Of a stretch of 64,000 bases of DNA, positions 1 to 11,120 are shown piece by piece. A model generated the notes under the pieces. The model searched no databases. It had not been told where the DNA came from and saw only the letters and a list, made by a program, of their open reading frames with translations. The stretch comes from Boswellia sacra (lineage: Eukaryota; Streptophyta; Magnoliopsida; Sapindales; Burseraceae), in the NCBI GenBank assembly GCA_013180625.2, contig SNVD02006955.1, positions 62,001 through 126,000 on the forward strand, read 5' to 3'. The translations under genes and the position numbers were made by a program. The first letter of the stretch is position 1, and each line of letters begins with the position of its first letter.

Positions 1-1113
1 ATTCGGACTCTTAGTGGACCAAAAATGGGCTGGGCTTGAAGTGAACCCATCTGCAGATTCGACCAGCCTAACCATGCCTCAGTATTTTGATTATATCTCT
101 CAGAATACGTATCCAAATTGTATGAATCAAGATTTTCTAGAAAACTGAGAGAAATATCTACGACTTTCATGAAGACATGTGATTAAAATTCACAATAATT
201 TAAGGTCAAAATCGGTGGTCAAAGTTGGTTCACTTAATTACCCCAATTGTCAAAGTTGGTGCATCTAATATTTGACAATTATTCCTTTGTAATTTAATAA
301 GTTTGCCCCTGAATGTATCTATAAGTAGAGGTGCCTTGTGACCCATTGGGGCATCTTTTCCTTAGCTGGGATCTTGTATTGTGTATCTCTTGTTATTGTC
401 TCTTGTGTGTTAATGTTATTAATGAATTTCCTTTTTCTTACAATTTGTTTTCTTTCTCTTATAATGTTCTTCTAATTTCTCTCTTGCTAAGGTGAAAGGG
501 TGAAACCCTTGATATGAGAGTAAGGATTCTCTAACCCTTTAATATGTGCTTAATAATCATAATCTTGTGTTGTTTATTTTATATGATTTATATTTACTTT
601 CTTAATCAATCTTGACACCACTCATAAAGTGGAGGTCTTGATCCATTGTAGACAATCCTTGGCACATCAAATACTTGGATCCTTTCTAGATGTTGTATGG
701 TTTTTCCTTACCGATACAAATCTAGTTAGGAACCTTGATTTGTTGTTGACATTTGAAGATTGTCACATTGGATGCTTGAACTCATTTACAAGTAGTGGTA
801 TAAATATTGGTAACGAAGCAAATATAATTCATACAACTAAAATGAGTTGTTTATCCTTATTCGAAATATCAATGGCGGATCCCCTAACCTTAGCTTTCAT
901 TATTATTGTGTTAATTCCTTTTACTTGCGTATTTTAATTATTCTCATATATTGTTGATATTATCTTGTCATATCTTTGAATCATTCATATCATATTTGCT
1001 TACTTATAGTTTGTAGCGCTAAAATCTCCTTCCTCGTGGATCGACCCCGGTCCACCGGGTTTATTACTTTGACACTCCTATACTTGGGAGCCAATCCTTT
1101 TTCAGATGTGTCT
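1..1113 (+). repeat. Athila-type LTR, cut by window start (solo LTR or 3' LTR)
   Basis: This stretch matches the LTRs at 21350-22879 and 31444-32973 through most of its length. Shared landmarks are the 'gggctcttagtgg' block, the leader TATA-like box near 315-325, the 'ggtgaaagggtgaaaccc' block near 490, and the terminal 'cgtggatcgaccccgg' block near 1036. It ends near 1113 in GTGTCT where the intact LTRs end in GTGTCA. No tRNA primer-binding site follows, so it is either a solo LTR or the 3' LTR of an element whose body lies outside the window. It lacks a block of roughly 170 bp, carrying four palindromic GGT/ACC units, that the other copies have. It also differs at many single bases, so it is an older or separate lineage. 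Confidence 0.85.
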
Positions 1114-2226
1114 GAAGCTCTCATAGCCTTGAATAGAGCTTTATATGTTATGACAAAATACTACTGGAGGCCACTTATTTGCCCTATTATAATGCCTAAA
1201 CTAGTAGGATTTCTAATCTGACAAGTATTAAAGCAATATAGCTTAAATAGAATAAGCTTTTCTAGTTAAATAGGAATCTAGGTGTATAATGTTAAATTAA
1301 GATAAATCCTAATCCTATAGGAATAAGGATTCACAATTAGCTAATATACTAAATAATAATCCATTAGTTAATTAATCCTAATAGAAACAGGTTTCCTATT
1401 TCAATTTAACTACCTCCATCAAGTTAATTAAAGAAGAATATGTGGCTAAAAACCGCTTTATATTTATGGGTTGCTAAGAAATTTCTCTTGCTTTTACAAC
1501 AAATGTTGGTTCTCCTAGTAACGTATAGTTTGTTATGTCAGATGATCAAATGTTGGAATGTACCTACATCATTAAATTGTTGCAATTAATTTGATGCTCT
1601 GTTAATCATATTTTCATAATCTTATAACTTTGAAATAGAAAAGTAGTTGCAGTGTTAGTCCAAACCAGTATTGATTTGAATTTAAAATTCTTACTATTTA
1701 GAGTTCAATAAGAGGCTTGCTAAAGGAATTTGGTTGTAAATGTCAGTTTGATTCTTCCTACCTCAGTTCATCTAAGTCTCCATTTCCATTATAACATTAC
1801 AACGTTTATATAAATATATAATTCTAATGTAATGATGAATTAAACATAAATAATTTTTAAGTCAATCATTCATATCATTTAATAAGCACCATTCATTATT
1901 CTTCAATTGAAGATCAAGCTCAAACTGCAGTATATTTCCACACCCTATAACTCTAATAAGTAGACAGCCTAGGGAAATGACCTATTTACTAAGCCAACCC
2001 TCTGGGTTTACTTCATGCCGTTTTAAATTATATTGGTTTCTTATGTTTAATAATAACTAGAATGTAATTATAATTAATGACACTATAAAGGTGAGGATGA
2101 AACTTAGTTTTTGGAAGATTAGTGAGAATTAAATAATAGTGTTAGCCTTTTTTTTTTTAATAGCGGGGTTAAAATTCATTGATTTTTCATGCATAACTAA
2201 TGCATGAATGTATATAACCAAGTAGC
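1114..2226. other. AT-rich DNA, no gene recognised
   Basis: This stretch lies downstream of the LTR. It has no open frame of note and no recognisable protein, RNA or terminal repeat. Several homopolymer runs are present (for example a T tract near 2150). I see nothing more in it. Confidence 0.5.
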
Positions 2227-2439
2227 GTGGAAAGTGAATATTTGGTGTTGGACAATAAGAAATCCATGGTTGAACTTGTAAAAGCAGATGGTATGGCATT
2301 AAATGATGACAAAACTAGTATAGTAGAATGTGGAAATGGGCATCAAGCCTGCCCTTTGGAGAAAAAAAAGTTAGAAAATAATCAAGCATATAATGGTTGC
2401 TTTGTCATGCAACAGTCAAAGTTGGATCTGAGTACCTAA
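2227..2439 (+). CDS. Unrecognised short open frame (70 codons)
   Basis: An open frame of 70 codons encodes a hydrophilic, Lys/Asp/Glu-rich peptide beginning MESEYLVLDNKK and containing CGNGHQACPLEKKK. The codon use looks more protein-like than that of its AT-rich surroundings, so it could be an exon remnant of a decayed gene. I do not recognise the family. No splice-flanked neighbouring exon could be joined to it with confidence. It may be chance. Confidence 0.12.
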   Translation: MESEYLVLDNKKSMVELVKADGMALNDDKTSIVECGNGHQACPLEKKKLENNQAYNGCFVMQQSKLDLST

Positions 2440-5400
2440 ACTTGCCTGCATAACCCTTGCTAATTGTGAGCCTATCTCAAAGAGATGGAATAAATTTTTC
2501 ATTGGTTTCATCTTATTGTTTTTGCTAGAATATAGATATGCATATATAGTTCTTCCATTATAATAAGGACATTTCACAAATGACCGTGAATTATGACCTA
2601 ATATCATAAATGACCTCACCTTTCAAAATAGCCAAAAACGAACCTGGTGTTAGTAACCATCTACTACTGTTAGACAATTTAGTCCTTTTATTGAGTTTGA
2701 CATAAGGAAAAATGTTTTCATTCATAAGATTTGAACCTAAGCCCTTGAGGTGGTAATGCCTTGAACCACTATCATGCCAGTATCTCACTTTGATATAATA
2801 TATGTAGAGTAATTAATTTATCTTTTCCTTATAATGGCAGTATGTAACTTGGGTATGATGAACAGTGTGTAAACAATGTCAACTAATAGTGTTTGATTAA
2901 CACTGCATTAATATTATCATAATGAATGATACCATGAACAGTGTCTGTGAATAGATTACCGATGAATAGTCCTCAATGATGAGTGATGGGTAAAAGAAAT
3001 GATCAAAATACCCTTGAAAGCAATAAGAAAAGGATTGAGAATAAATCGACCAAAAGCTCTTAAAATCAACACGCAACATCAAAAAATCACATAAATCAAT
3101 CTAGAAGGAATCTGATGAGTAGTCATATACCATTATAAAGCTACAGATGTCTAGTTCTCACAAAATTTTATGGATCACAAATCAAAGTTGAACTCAAAGA
3201 GTCATATGCAATCGAACAACTGAAGGTCAGAAGGGACTGCATTGAAAAAATGAAAAAGTTAAGGGGTTTGGTGGGCCAACACTGGTCGATGGCCCTCCCA
3301 CAGCCAACCAGAACTCCCCCTTTACTTTTGAAAATTTTCAATTAGGACCTTCTTTTCTTAGTTTTTGCTTCTTTTTTCAACTCACACCCTCTCGTATATA
3401 AACAACTACTTGGCTCACTTTTGAAGACACACTAAAATATTCTCTTGTCTTGCTTGAAGACACACTTGAGAATTAAATGAGTCTTTTCTAATTTAATATT
3501 TTTTAGACATTCTATTACTTTGAACTCAGAAAGGTTACGTCTTGAGTGTAGTTCTCTCTTCTCCCTTCTCTTTTCTTTTTTTAATTTTCTTGCTTTAAAA
3601 TAAACATTATTAGGTTTGTTTATGCTTAGAATGAGCTTGTTTAGGATTATAATTAATTATTTAATCCTTGTTTGTTTTGCAAGATGGAAATGCTTGTCAA
3701 GATAAGTCATCTTTTCTTTCTTTATTAGAAATGTGTTTAGGAATTTATTTTCTTTACGAATGCTTAGAATCATGTTTATGAACACATGTCATAGAATCAT
3801 GAATAGGAATCAAACTTATCATTTTTTTGAAGTATGCTATGAAATAGCATAGAATAAAGCTAGAATTGCCTTGATAGAGTAAAATTGCCATCTTTATCTT
3901 GATTGATTGATGGAATTGATCTAGAATAGCCATGTTTTGATATGACTAATGTAATTAGGCTAGAATATGCCATGATTAGACTATAACTACCACGATTTAT
4001 CACAATTACTATAAACAGGCTAGAATTGCCATGTTTAGGTTAGAATATCATGACAAAATTATCAAATTAGATAGAAGTGCTGTGATTTTAGTCTATAGCT
4101 TTGATTATGATTTTAATTGTTTTTGTTATGATTAATTACAATATTTGGAAATATGATTGAATAATTGTAGATGTCATGAAGTGGCGATGGACTCATATTG
4201 ATGGTGAAAGACCATCGCTTAGAATGATGAATGTATACTTGAAGAGACTTGATAAGCATTGAATAGATTCACATATAGTGGTGAGGAATTTATGATTTAT
4301 CGAGTCTTGAATTGATTGTATATATTAAATGCTTAATATGCATGAGTATGCTATGTATGGAATACTTTATATCATTGAATATTTGAAGTGTTGTGAAGTA
4401 TAATTTACTTTATGGTTAAAAAGCAACGTAATCCTTATCCCTTACCCCCCATGTTAAAAAAGGAATTATAATCTATTCTTCTCATCTCCTTCTATGTATG
4501 AATATACAAATTGCTATCGATTGAAAATCACCTTACATGTCTTTAAGAAGATAAAATTAGAAATGTGTGCATAAAGTAAACAACTTAAGCAGATTGTATA
4601 ACAAGGTTTATATTTTCTTATTTCCTAATGGAGGCCAAATTTATATCCAGGATGGCTGACGACTTGTGCCTTACTTCCCGAACCCGTCTTTAAAGGGATA
4701 AAGGTAATTTAGGTTCTAAATCGAGGGATCGAATTGCCATCATCCATTTTTCCAATAAAAAATTACATGGTGACTCAATTCTTCAAACATGTCCATAGCT
4801 TGTTTGTATTCCCTTAAGTCTCGAAAGAGGTTTTGACATAGTGTCATGATCACAAGCGCTCTGGTGAGATGAAAGCCTCATTCACAAGCCTAAAAACCAA
4901 ATTTTGCCCCTCTAAGAGAAATCTCCTAGTGAACCCAAGTTAATGGTAATTTGATTCTCAAGCTTCAATGGATAATTTCCTAAACTTAGGTGCACTCTAA
5001 TTGGCAAATTTTAACAATAATAAAATCTCATCATTGTTTTTTCTTTAGAATAAAACAAATGAAGAAGATGATAGGAATTGATCACTCAAGAGCTCCATTT
5101 CTCTATATTTACAAGCATCAAACCTAACCTTCTGAGAAATATTCTCCTCCATATCTGCTTCATATCAGCTTGTGGATTGAACATGCTATGCAAACCTCTC
5201 CATAATCACAGGTTAGTTTTACAGCAAATATATCACGTGTTATTTAAATTAGTTGTGAGAATAAAATTTTAACATAAGTAATTTAAAATTTAAACCAAAT
5301 TTCAAATAAATTAAAGCAAGCCTACAAGTCCAATCCAAAAAAGCCCAAAAATTATTCCAAGCCCACACCTACATTTACATGTGGGTTTATTTAAAATACT

Positions 5401-5938
5401 CATTTATATACTAACACAAACTAGTCCTACCCTATAAAAAATTATTAAATAATAGATGCATAGAGGAAGTTTAATCTCACCCTAAATTTGGCTCTCTCAA
5501 CTTTTAAAAAACCACTCCATCAAAAAGCAAAAAGTTCAAAAGTTCTCAATTGATACATGAATAGTAAAATTCTTTAAGGTTTCAAAGTTTCATATTATTA
5601 GGATTAATAGTTATTATAGAGTTATGATTGAACAATTGCCATCTTGGCTTCACTTCTGTATAAATGAATATAACATTGTCATAGGATTGGCACAATATTA
5701 TCTATTTTGAATTTGTTTAATTAACTTCTAATTTTTATTTTCGAATTATGTCATAGTGCATCAATTTTATGGATTAGTTTTTATGTGTTTGTTAGTACAT
5801 TATGCTCTTTGACTTGATAAAAAGAAACATGAAGCCTGTTAATTCACAGCTCGACTTTGTTAAAAATAGTTGGACATGTAAAATATCATTTAGCTTGTAA
5901 TATATAATTTATAAAAATGGCTCATTATATACATCACA
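2440..5938. other. AT-rich intergenic DNA, nothing recognised
   Basis: About 3.5 kb of AT-rich sequence has no long open frame on either strand. Between roughly 3840 and 4060 a loose motif recurs ('gctagaattgccat' and variants such as 'ggctagaatatgccat'), giving a degenerate short-period repeat. I see no transposon termini and no RNA gene. Confidence 0.45.
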
Positions 5939-6346
5939 GGGACTAGGCTTGTTTACTTTTTCAGCTCTACTAACTTCACTCAGTAATGCAGATTGTGAAA
6001 ATAATGGTGGTATGAATTCATGTTCTTCCCTTAAGATTCAGATGATTACATTTTTCTTCTCTCTATATCTAACAGCATTTAGGCAAGGAGGGCACAAGCC
6101 CTATCTTCAAGCTTTTTGTGTTGATCAATTTGATGAACAAAACTCAAAGGAAAGCAAAGCCAAAAGCTCATTTTTCAATTAGTGGTATTCTAGTTTATCT
6201 ATAGGTATTATGTTGAGAATTTTTGTTGGAGTTTACACCTAAGATAGCCTCAATTTTATTCTTAGATTCACAATAATAATCGTAGTGATGGTAGTTGCTC
6301 TTCTTATTTTTCTACTTGAAACAAAAACTTATGGATATAGTATTAA
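5939..6346 (+). pseudogene. NRT1/PTR family (NPF) transporter fragment
   Basis: The family consists of proton-coupled nitrate/peptide transporters of the major facilitator superfamily, with about 12 membrane spans. After a plausible splice acceptor (acatcacag), the frame reads GLGLFTFSALL, then FFFSLYLTAFRQGGHKPYLQ, AFCVDQFDEQ and SKAKSSFFN. These match the conserved central segment of NPF proteins (FFFSLYLVAxGQGGHKPCxQAFGADQFD, ESKAKSSFFN). The frame then hits TAG where the family has a Trp (FNWWYFG). It is readable again as IVVMVVALLIFLLETKTY, with a second stop between. Only about 130 of the roughly 570-600 residues are present. No other NPF exons were found nearby, so this is a relic. Confidence 0.8.
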
Positions 6347-6469
6347 AATGACTGAGAAAACCCATTTTAAGAATTGATCGAGTTTTTTTTTTTTTGGGTA
6401 CCATTAAAAAATCAGAGAACTACTCCTTTGCTGATCAAGAGGGCTAATGAAGACAAAGCTCAAGAAACC

Positions 6470-6800
6470 TTATTGCTTCAATAAAATTCTTAGTAGTTCA
6501 AGTAAGAGAAATAAATACAATGCTAACTCCACCATGGAAGCAGCATATATAATAGCTTGTGAAGCAACTAAAAAGGTTGTATGGCTCTACAAGTTCCTAA
6601 CAGATTCGAGAGTTGTTTAAAATGGTAAAAAGGCTATTACATTGTATTGTGATAACAGTGAAGCAATGGCCAATTCTAAGGAACCAAGAAAGCACAGGAC
6701 AAGAAAACACATAGAACGAAAGTGCCACCTTATATGAGCGATCGTGCAACATGGAGATATGGATGTAGGAACCTGGTGTCGAATCTGAACACATTAAGAC
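6470..6800 (+). pseudogene. Copia retrotransposon RNase H fragment
   Basis: The translation contains STMEAAYIIACEATKKVVWL, KAITLYCDNSEAMANS, KEPRKHRTRKHIERK and IVQHGDMDV. This is the signature C-terminal RNase H region of Ty1/Copia polyproteins (family form STTEAEYIAACEAAKEAVWL, LYCDNSGAVANSKEPR). It carries internal stops: TAA after DSRVV, and TGA where CHLI is normally followed by Arg. It stops just before the VKIPTxEN tail. A matching tail lies at 20594-20735 on the same strand, so the two pieces may have been one element. Confidence 0.85.
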
Positions 6801-7736
6801 AACGAAATAGCCTCGGGGACTAAGATATTATGAGCATAGGCTTCAAAATTTTGATTTACTTTCTTACCACTTTGGTTCCTAGGTACATCTGAAAACTACA
6901 TGAACAAGACGTGTGAGCATCTTAAAATCATTGGACTATGCCATATGGACAGTGCCAAATGAATAAAATTTGATGAATAGTACTATATGCATAGTATTTG
7001 GCGAATAATACTACTTGAATAGTAATCAGTGCATAGCGTCACGCGAACAGTGATAGCTTGTTCTTTGTTCACTTCAACTCTCACAACATTAATCCAATTC
7101 ATCCTTTTATATCTTTGTTAATCCCTGTCCAGTTTTTACTAGTAAATCTAATCCAATTAGATTTAGTCAAACTTATTTTTTGGGCTTTTAGAACTAGTAG
7201 TCCTAGCTGTATAAGAACTTAATATCATTAAGTCTTTCAGCTATTACCACTTAATTTGCTCCAACCCAATTTTGTGTAGGCTTTCAATTAATCATATTAA
7301 GTATAAACTCATTAATCTAATTAATTAAGTTGGCCTAAATATGCTAGTATTTAATTAATCAAAATAATAAGTTGATTTACTAGTCAAATATATTTAATTT
7401 GATACATGGATTTTATTCTCTAATATATACAATTAAATTGAATAATTAATTTCTCAAGTCCAAAATCCTTGTTCAAATAATGTATATCAGCTACCTAGAG
7501 GACTTTGATGGATATATTTAATTACAAACTCTAATAAGTTTGGTCTAATGCCCTATTATCTTATAATTGAGTAGGCCTCATCTATTAACTTTGATTCATT
7601 CCACTATAGGCCCAAAGTTGTACTCTTGAATTAAATACTCTTTACAGAAAGCTTAATAATTTAATCTGATTAAATTATTTCATAGAATACCAATACTTGG
7701 AGTTAAGTATGATTTATCGTGTTACCCTTTTAATTA
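6801..7736. other. AT-rich DNA flanking the CACTA insertion
   Basis: No coding potential is seen. 'gcccaaaa' and 'ttaattaatta' blocks recur. The right half directly abuts the CACTA terminus, and the sequence appears to resume at 19878. Together the two flanks (about 936 + 715 bp) lie between two halves of a Copia RNase H. They may therefore be another insertion, possibly a solo LTR, that the CACTA then interrupted. That identity is inferred, not seen. Confidence 0.35.
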
Positions 7737-7739
7737 CAT
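7737..7739. repeat. Target-site duplication, left copy (CAT)
   Basis: CAT immediately precedes the CACTACAAGAA terminus and is repeated immediately after the opposite terminus at 19878-19880. A 3-bp duplication is the hallmark of CACTA (En/Spm) transposition. Confidence 0.85.
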
Positions 7740-7750
7740 CACTACAAGAA
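7740..7750 (+). repeat. CACTA terminal inverted repeat, left
   Basis: CACTACAAGAA is perfect over 11 bp with the right end. Similarity then decays, but both ends continue into a 'TCATAT(A)TTTG' block within 20 bp. Confidence 0.92.
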
Positions 7751-8158
7751 TTTTTCATATATTTGTCACATTGTATTTTTTGTTTATTTGGCAGTTTTTT
7801 TAAAAAGTTATAAATATAACATTAATATAAAAGTCAAACCTACATTTTGTTCATATTTGTCACTCATTGTTTTGACTATATTATATATTTCTCACATTTT
7901 TAGATAGTGCCAGATATGTAGACAAGTATATACAGTATATAATATATAGTAAATTATATATTTGAAAATTTATAGAATGTATGGATTCTTATGTAATTTA
8001 TAGGGATAATATTGATAAGTCTTAATAGATGGGTATTTTCTGGAAATTTAATAAACTATATAAGGAAAGAGATGTTTCCAGTAACCCTAATTCCTAAACG
8101 GCAAGCCTAATAACCACCCGCCAAGCGCCGTGCTCCTCCAAGACCTCCACTTCATTCT

Positions 8159-8432
8159 GTCGTCCAACAGCATCAACTGTGGAGTCCCATTTTGTTCGAA
8201 AATCATCTTCTTCAACCAAGCATCAAACGGCGTCAACGTCGTCCAACGACCTCCACCATCCTCACTCTCGGTTCATCTACCATAGCCACTCGCCAAGCCG
8301 TCGTCCAATGGCGTCAACTGTGGAGTCCCGATTTGTTCGAAAATCATCTTCTTCACCCAAGCATTAAACGGCGTCAACGTCATCCAACGGCCTTTACCAT
8401 CCTCACTCCCGGTTCATCTGCACTTCTACTCC
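8159..8432. repeat. 141-bp tandem duplication near the CACTA left end
   Basis: Two adjacent copies (8159-8299 and 8300-about 8432) share 'gtcgtccaa(c/t)', 'gcgtcaactgtggagtccc' and 'tttgttcgaaaatcatcttc', with scattered substitutions. The block is much more GC-rich than its surroundings. It gives overlapping Ser/His-rich open frames (TVESRFVRKSSSS) that I do not assign to any protein. It may be a former exon of the element itself or part of a captured sequence. Confidence 0.8.
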
Positions 8433-8700
8433 ACTATTGTCGGCTATCCGATCAACTCCATCATCGGTTTGTGATGGCGACGCTACCCTTCTCACTCAAG
8501 CCTGTGCATCGAAACGACTTCTGAAAGATTGTTCTGAAACGACTTCTCAGAGGTAATTTATTTCTTGAAAATTTTTGTCCGATAAAACTTCTAAAAGCTT
8601 ATTCTTTAAAAATTTTTGTCCGTGAGGAAAAGGGATGGCTGAGTTTTGTTCAATAATGGATATGTTATGGGGTTCTGATTATTAATAATGTCTTTCTTAG

Positions 8701-8945
8701 GTGTAATGGAAGGGAGGCGGTTACCAACTTTGAGCAAACTACATATGAAGGGGAGATGATCTTTAGGTTGGGTAATGAAGGTACGTATAATGTGACACTG
8801 ATGGCTTGCATAACATATAACAATTTTCTTTTACAAAAACAAGAGACCTATTTTGCTAAATTAGTGTTTAAATGATTTTTTTATGCAGGTATCAAGCATA
8901 ATCTTGACCGAAGCCTAGGGATATCTCCAGCATTTGGTAGTAATA
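8701..8945 (+). pseudogene. Captured AP2/TOE-type transcription factor fragment (two exon pieces)
   Basis: After acceptor 'tttcttag' the frame reads [19 protein letters not shown]. This is the end of the second AP2 DNA-binding domain in APETALA2/TOE proteins (family form [23 protein letters not shown]). It ends at a good donor (gtacgt at 8781). A second piece follows acceptor 'ttatgcag' (8888) and reads IKHNLDRSLGISPAFG, matching the following HNLDLNLGISPPFG segment of the same proteins. So two consecutive exon pieces and the intron between them were captured. The upstream AP2 repeats and the miR172-target region were not found. Such proteins repress flowering and specify floral organs. This fragment lacks most of the DNA-binding domain and cannot do that. 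Confidence 0.85.
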
Positions 8946-10260
8946 TACTGCAAAAACTTGAGAAAAATATTTTTTTCTGGAGTGGAGTTATGAAAAACTG
9001 GGAAGTCAATGCTTTATCTTGGCAGAGAAAAGAGAAGAATAAATGAAGGTTGGCTTGTTTGAGTAGCTTATACTTGGCTTGCTTATACTTTATTGGATAA
9101 TTTTAATCTATTTTTTTAATAGAATTAATAATCATTTGATTTTTTATTAGAATTTGAATGTGATATGTGTTTTGCATGGCAGAAATGAAATTTGATCATT
9201 TGGTTTTCTTCTTAGATCTAGAAATAACATGCATGTGATCAAGGTTTAAATTTGTGGTGCAAAAGTCCTTGCAAGATAAATTATGAGCTATACAAAGGTT
9301 ACAAAAAAGGGAACTCATAAGGAAAGATTAATTCGATAATTGCAGGTTGGTATATTCTTTTTTAATTTATTTTTTATTTTAAGAATCTTACTAATTAAAG
9401 TAATATGATGATATCGATGATTTAACTTTTTTTCAACCTATGACTACTTAAACTTTGACCTAAAAATATTTAGTTTGATCATCGAATACAATTAAAAATA
9501 TAAGAATGACACAGGAGATTCTCCAATTTCATTTACTCAGGTTCCATGCTTTATTAATCTGGCATGTATAGAAACTTGTTTAGTTGCTTAGTTGTAACTT
9601 TCTAATGCATTTTTCTTATAAGTTTGTGAATTTGTTAGGCCTAACTCATGGAAATTTCTATACTTTATATTTATGCATGGTTTAAATTTCTAAGAATTAA
9701 ATCTCTATGAATGCTTAATAAAGGACTCCATGATAGTGTACTCGTTATTATTTTGTTGAAAAAAAAATTATTTTTTAGTAAATGTACACTTTAATGCTAA
9801 GGATATCACAAGTTTTGTTTCAAAGCAATTTTAAGCATTCTTGTATCAACTTTGTTGCAGATTGGCCTTTTGCATCACATTTTTTCCTCATGTTTTTCAC
9901 CTGGTGTGTCATGGATTTTGTTTTATATGTGATCAACTCAAAAGTTAGCAACCAAAGCTATGCTACTAAGATTACTGCCTGACTATTTTAACAACTTTGA
10001 CTTGAAAATTATCTCCAAGGTGTTTACTTGCTGCTTTATCTCAACTAGGTTTCATTCACTTTTGCTTAATGCTATTGAATTATTATTATATACTTTGTTT
10101 GGTTGCTGAGGTTTTGAAAAGAAACTAGCTTTACCTTAAATTGTTGGCTTACATTCACTTGTTTTATTTATTTGTCCTTGAGCGCCTATGTGTAGTTTTT
10201 GCCTGGCAAAATCAATGTTTGTCAACAATAGGAAACTATTTATTTGAAAGATATGATGCA
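8946..10260. other. CACTA interior, no gene recognised
   Basis: AT-rich sequence lies between the AP2 and importin fragments. An open frame at 9782-9982 encodes a hydrophobic peptide (FFLMFFTWCVMDFVLYVI) that I do not recognise and regard as probably chance. Some of this stretch may be captured promoter or intron DNA. Confidence 0.4.
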
Positions 10261-10375
10261 CGAATATGATTGGCAGGTTTATATCTCACCAAGTCGCCCT
10301 TTGAAGACCTTGTGAACTATTTCAATTTTTTTTCTTTTTTCAAAATTCTGATCTCTATTTCGCTCTTCAATAATT

Positions 10376-10475
10376 TCACTACCAAGAGGGAGAGAGAGAA
10401 AGAGAAACCGTAGCTCTGCTCAGACTTCAATGGAAGATTTAGTGTCTATTGTGGTTTACTTTGAACTGATTTCAG
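10376..10475 (+). promoter_or_regulatory. Captured importin beta-1 5' UTR exon with donor (probable)
   Basis: A purine/pyrimidine-rich leader ('ccaagagggagagagagaaagagaaaccg') ends at ttcag|gtattt (10475/10476), a good 5' splice site. It is followed by about 540 bp of T-rich intron ending 'ataatttag' just upstream of the importin start codon at 11031. This is the layout expected of a gene with an intron in its 5' UTR. It implies that the captured piece may include the native promoter. Where the capture begins on the left is not visible. Confidence 0.5.
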
Positions 10476-11030
10476 GTATTTTTCTCCTCCAATTTCCTTA
10501 TTTTCTTCCTTCGTGAATAGATCTGTTGTGGTTCACTTGTTGGGTCTCGCTCAGACTTCGTGAATTAATGATTCTAAGAATGTCTTTAAGCTTGCTTATG
10601 GTTTTATTGCTCTTTCTCTTTTCTTAGATTTATTGCTTGCTTTTGTATTTCTGGATATCTAATGGTTACTGATATGCAAGATTACTGTCTTATATCTCCT
10701 GCAAATTTTCATTATTGTGTGCATGGGTATGAGCATTGATAATAGAATATATAGGATGCAAATGAGTGAAATTTATATGGATATTTTTGTGAAATTTGTT
10801 AGTTGATACATTTTTATTAATTTCTAGTTAGTCAATCAATTGATATAGCATGTTGAAAAGGATATTTCGATGCTTAATTTGATTGATGAATGTTGTGGTG
10901 CGTCTGTGCAACTTGATTCCATTTGTTTTGCTCTTGAACTGTTTCGAATTTATTTGAAATTTTACTAGTACTGATTGCTATAATCTCTGCTAATGTTTTT
11001 TGTTTAATAATTTAGGGATAGTGTTGGAAC

Positions 11031-11120
11031 ATGGTAATGGAGATTACTCAGTTTCTATTGGCTGCGCAATCAGCTAATGCAAATATTCGAAATGAGGCAG
11101 GGTCTAATCTTAGGCAATAG
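11031..11120 (+). pseudogene. Captured importin subunit beta-1 N-terminus
   Basis: Importin beta-1 carries cargo through nuclear pores with importin alpha. The frame begins MVMEITQFLLAAQSANANIR and continues NEAGSNLRQ before TAG. This is the start of plant importin beta-1 (family form MAMEITQFLLAAQSADARVRTEAEGNLRQFQEQN). The match breaks precisely after 'LRQ', where the codons diverge into unrelated AT-rich sequence, so the capture junction is at about 11118. Only 29 of roughly 870 codons are present. The leader, 5' UTR intron and native start codon are retained, so the piece could promote transcription into the rest of the CACTA element. Confidence 0.88.
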
